Source: an uncultured Collinsella sp. (lineage in GTDB: Bacteria > Actinomycetota > Coriobacteriia > Coriobacteriales > Coriobacteriaceae). Taken from it: 7,585 nt of DNA. The translations under genes and the position numbers were made by a program. The DNA is taken from the NCBI GenBank assembly GCA_947003675.1, contig CAMQPJ010000053.1, positions 1 through 7,585 of the forward strand, written 5' to 3'. The stretch's first letter is position 1. Each line of letters opens with the position of its first letter. The notes under the pieces were generated by a model. It was not told the DNA's origin. It searched no databases and worked only from the letters and a program-made list of their open reading frames with translations. Positions 5,488-7,585 of this stretch are shown here, piece by piece.

Positions 5488-7089
5488 GTGTCGGCAACTA
5501 TCAAACCCTTCACCGACGAGTTCGAAGAGTATGGCCGCGATGAGTCTCGCACATCGGGCGAGGCCTCGAGCATCTCGTTTCCGACAACGGAGGAAGAGGT
5601 CCGCGCCATTTTGAAAAAGCTCCATGCCGAGCGTGTCCCGGTGACGGTTCAGGGCGCCCGGACCGGTCTTGCCGCCGGCGCCGTGCCTCATGGCGGTCAC
5701 ATTCTCAATACTTCCCGCATGAATCGCTACCTAGGCATTCGCCGCGATGATCAGGGTCGCTTTCTTTTGCGTGTGGCGCCTGGCGTCGTGTTGTCTGAGC
5801 TGCGCAAGCAACTGGGCAAGAAAGTGCTGCCGACTGCCGGCTGGGACCAGGCATCGCTTGAGGCCTACGAGGAGTTCCAGGAAGCCCCCGAGCAATTCTT
5901 TCCTACCGATCCCACCGAGGCATCTGCCTGTCTGGGCGGCATGGCGGCATGCAACGCTTCCGGCGCCCGTAGCTACGCTTACGGCCCCATGCGCCCTCAC
6001 GTCACGGGCCTTCATGTCGTGCTGGCCGATGGCGACTTGCTCGAGCTTCACCGTGGCGAGGTTTTTTCGCAGGGTCGTCGCCTTTCGCTCGTCACGGTGC
6101 AGGGCCGCACGCTCGAGCTCAACCTTCCCGGCTACACCATGCCCAAGACCAAAAATGCTTCGGGCTATTTCGTTGCTGACGATATGGATGCCATCGATCT
6201 GTTTATCGGTGCGTGTGGCACACTCGGCGTCATCACCGAGCTCGAGATTGCCCTGCAGGCGGCGCCTGCGGTCGTTTGGGGCGTGAGCTGCTTCTTTGAC
6301 AGCGAAGACAAGGCCGTGTCCTTCACCGATTCTGTGCGTCCCGTCCTGTCCCACGCGGCTGCCATCGAATATTTCGATGCGGGCGCCCTGGATATCCTGC
6401 GTCGTCAGCGTGAGCAGTCGATCGCGTTCGCCTCGCTGCCGGCGCTCGACAAAGACGCCAAGGTCTGTGTCTACGTGGAGCTCGACTGCGACGACGAAGC
6501 CCAGGCGACTGAGGAGCTGTATCACTTGGGGTGGGTACTGGAGCTTGCGGGCGGCAGCGACGATGCGACATGGGTCGCGCGCACCGAGGTCGATCGCGAG
6601 TGTCAGCGATTCTTCCGCCATGCGGTGCCCGAGAGCGTAAACATGCTCATCGACGAGCGTCGCCGCACGGATCCCACCATCACCAAACTGGGCTCGGACA
6701 TGTCGGTGCCCAACGCACGCTTGGCCGATGTCATCGCCCTTTATCGTCGCACGTTGGCCGAAAGTGGGCTTGAATCTGCCGCCTGGGGGCACATCGGTAA
6801 CAACCATCTGCATGTGAACATTCTGCCGCGCGATGCGCAGGATTACCGCCGCGGCGGAGAACTCTTTGCCCAGTGGGCTTCCGAGGTCACGGTCATGGGC
6901 GGCGCCGTCTCCGCCGAACACGGCGTCGGCAAGATCAAGGCGGGCTTCTTGGAGGCGATGTACGGTCACGAGGCCATGGTCGAGTCGGCGCGGCTCAAGC
7001 TCCAGCTCGATCCTGCCGGGCAGCTGGGTCGCGGTAACCTGTTTTCGGAGAAGCTCTTGGATGAGCTCATCCAGAAAGGGGGCGCGTGA
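5488..7089 (+). CDS. FAD-linked 2-hydroxyacid dehydrogenase (D-lactate dehydrogenase/GlcD-type)
   Basis: This 533-residue flavoenzyme is of the vanillyl-alcohol-oxidase fold. The FAD_binding_4 domain spans about 30-255: PVTVQGARTGLAAGAVP (51-67) is the FAD diphosphate-binding loop and FFPTDPTEASACLGGMAACN (137-156), followed by ASGARSYAYG, is the second FAD-contacting segment. The FAD-oxidase C-terminal domain runs about 260-525 with GHIGNNHLHVN (434-444) and SAEHGVGKIK (475-484). H435, H442 and E477 have the spacing of the divalent-metal ligands of D-2-hydroxyglutarate dehydrogenase, so the active site looks intact. It is longer than LctD or GlcD (roughly 460-500). It likely oxidises a 2-hydroxyacid, D-lactate being the best guess, to the 2-oxoacid in the cytoplasm. 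EtfB begins two bases after its stop, so Etf is the probable electron acceptor. Glycolate or 2-hydroxyglutarate cannot be excluded as substrate. The GTG start has a strong ribosome binding site. Confidence 0.9.
   Translation: MSATIKPFTDEFEEYGRDESRTSGEASSISFPTTEEEVRAILKKLHAERVPVTVQGARTGLAAGAVPHGGHILNTSRMNRYLGIRRDDQGRFLLRVAPGVVLSELRKQLGKKVLPTAGWDQASLEAYEEFQEAPEQFFPTDPTEASACLGGMAACNASGARSYAYGPMRPHVTGLHVVLADGDLLELHRGEVFSQGRRLSLVTVQGRTLELNLPGYTMPKTKNASGYFVADDMDAIDLFIGACGTLGVITELEIALQAAPAVVWGVSCFFDSEDKAVSFTDSVRPVLSHAAAIEYFDAGALDILRRQREQSIAFASLPALDKDAKVCVYVELDCDDEAQATEELYHLGWVLELAGGSDDATWVARTEVDRECQRFFRHAVPESVNMLIDERRRTDPTITKLGSDMSVPNARLADVIALYRRTLAESGLESAAWGHIGNNHLHVNILPRDAQDYRRGGELFAQWASEVTVMGGAVSAEHGVGKIKAGFLEAMYGHEAMVESARLKLQLDPAGQLGRGNLFSEKLLDELIQKGGA
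7075..7082 (+). promoter_or_regulatory. Ribosome binding site of etfB inside the oxidase gene
   Basis: AAAGGGGG overlaps the last codons of the FAD oxidase gene and is nine bases from ATG 7092. This is the normal layout of a tightly coupled operon pair. Confidence 0.75.
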
Positions 7090-7091
7090 AG

Positions 7092-7585
7092 ATGAGCGAT
7101 TTCCATATGGTGGTGTGCGTCAAGGCGGTGCCCGGAAGCACCGAGGTCAAGATGGACCCCAAGACCAATACCATCGTGCGCGATGGCAAGCAGGCGGTTA
7201 TTAATCCCTTTGACGCGAGCGCTTTAGAATGCGCGTTGGCGCTGAAGGACGACTTTATCGGCTTTGGCATGGACGTGCGCGTAACGGTGGTGTCGATGGG
7301 CATCCCCGCGACCGAATCGCTATTGCGCGACTGCATCGCCCGTGGCGCCGATGACGCACTGCTGCTAACCGATCGCGCCTTTGCAGGTGCCGATACCCTG
7401 GCAACCACCTATGCCCTCAAGTGCGGCATCGAGGCGCTCGACGAGGACTTCGACCTGCTCATCTGCGGCAAGATGGCGGTGGACGGCGATACGGCCCAGA
7501 TTGGTCCCGAGCTTGCCGGTGCCTTTGAGATTCCCTGCGTGACCGACGTGAGCTGCGTGCAGAGCGCGGGCTTTACGACCTGTGG
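7092..7585 (+). CDS. etfB: Electron transfer flavoprotein subunit beta, partial, 3' end beyond right edge
   Basis: ATG 7092-7094 opens a frame of 164 complete codons to the window end, about two thirds of a usual beta subunit (about 260 residues). VVCVKAVPGSTEVKMDP (7-23), then RDGKQAVINPFDASALECAL (30-49) and GKMAVDGDTAQIGPELA (126-142) are EtfB landmarks; the last is the nucleotide-binding loop that holds AMP in ordinary Etfs and FAD in bifurcating ones. The GDTAQxGP form and the RDGxxxxINPFD stretch resemble bifurcating-type EtfB, but that subgroup call needs the full alpha/beta pair. EtfB works with EtfA to carry electrons from dehydrogenases. The gene starts two bases after the FAD oxidase stop, with its ribosome binding site inside the oxidase's last codons, so the two are surely co-transcribed. 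An etfA gene is expected next. Confidence 0.93.
   Translation, partial: MSDFHMVVCVKAVPGSTEVKMDPKTNTIVRDGKQAVINPFDASALECALALKDDFIGFGMDVRVTVVSMGIPATESLLRDCIARGADDALLLTDRAFAGADTLATTYALKCGIEALDEDFDLLICGKMAVDGDTAQIGPELAGAFEIPCVTDVSCVQSAGFTTC

Noticed and set aside
5731..6969. Long minus-strand open frame of 412 codons antisense to the FAD oxidase
   Set aside because: It is the reverse-frame shadow of a well-recognised enzyme in GC-rich DNA, has no family signature and no start signal.

Overview
The window looks like chromosomal DNA of a GC-rich Gram-positive gut actinobacterium of the class Coriobacteriia, most likely Collinsella or a close relative. This is an inference from composition, purine-rich ribosome binding sites, the kind of small secreted proteins present and the FAD oxidase/EtfB pair; no rRNA or marker gene is present to prove it. 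No tRNA, rRNA, CRISPR array, insertion sequence or integrase was seen.

Minus strand, bases 1-5141, seven genes read right to left. First is a 98-residue cytosolic protein. It overlaps by 4 bases a 169-residue membrane-anchored protein with one extracellular domain. After an 86-base gap holding two hairpins comes a 200-residue secreted protein with weak WxL-like features. It overlaps by 20 bases an 86-residue protein that has a signal peptide and a sorting-signal-like C-terminus. A 466-residue secreted protein follows. These five form a tight, apparently co-transcribed, cell-surface cluster whose function I do not recognise; it is the best candidate for something undescribed. Further down are a DUF554 membrane protein (238 residues) and, running off the left edge, a TerB_N/TerB_C-type protein read from a GTG start.

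Bases 5142-5487 are a divergent intergenic region with an array of TGAC half-sites. Plus strand, bases 5488-7585: a 533-residue FAD-linked 2-hydroxyacid dehydrogenase of the D-lactate dehydrogenase/GlcD type, then, 2 bases later, the start of an electron transfer flavoprotein beta subunit that runs off the right edge. The pair fits an oxidase that hands electrons from a 2-hydroxyacid such as D-lactate to Etf, possibly a bifurcating lactate dehydrogenase/Etf complex; an etfA gene is expected just beyond the window.

The two halves share only the divergent intergenic region. Nothing in the sequence links the surface cluster to the flavoprotein operon in function.
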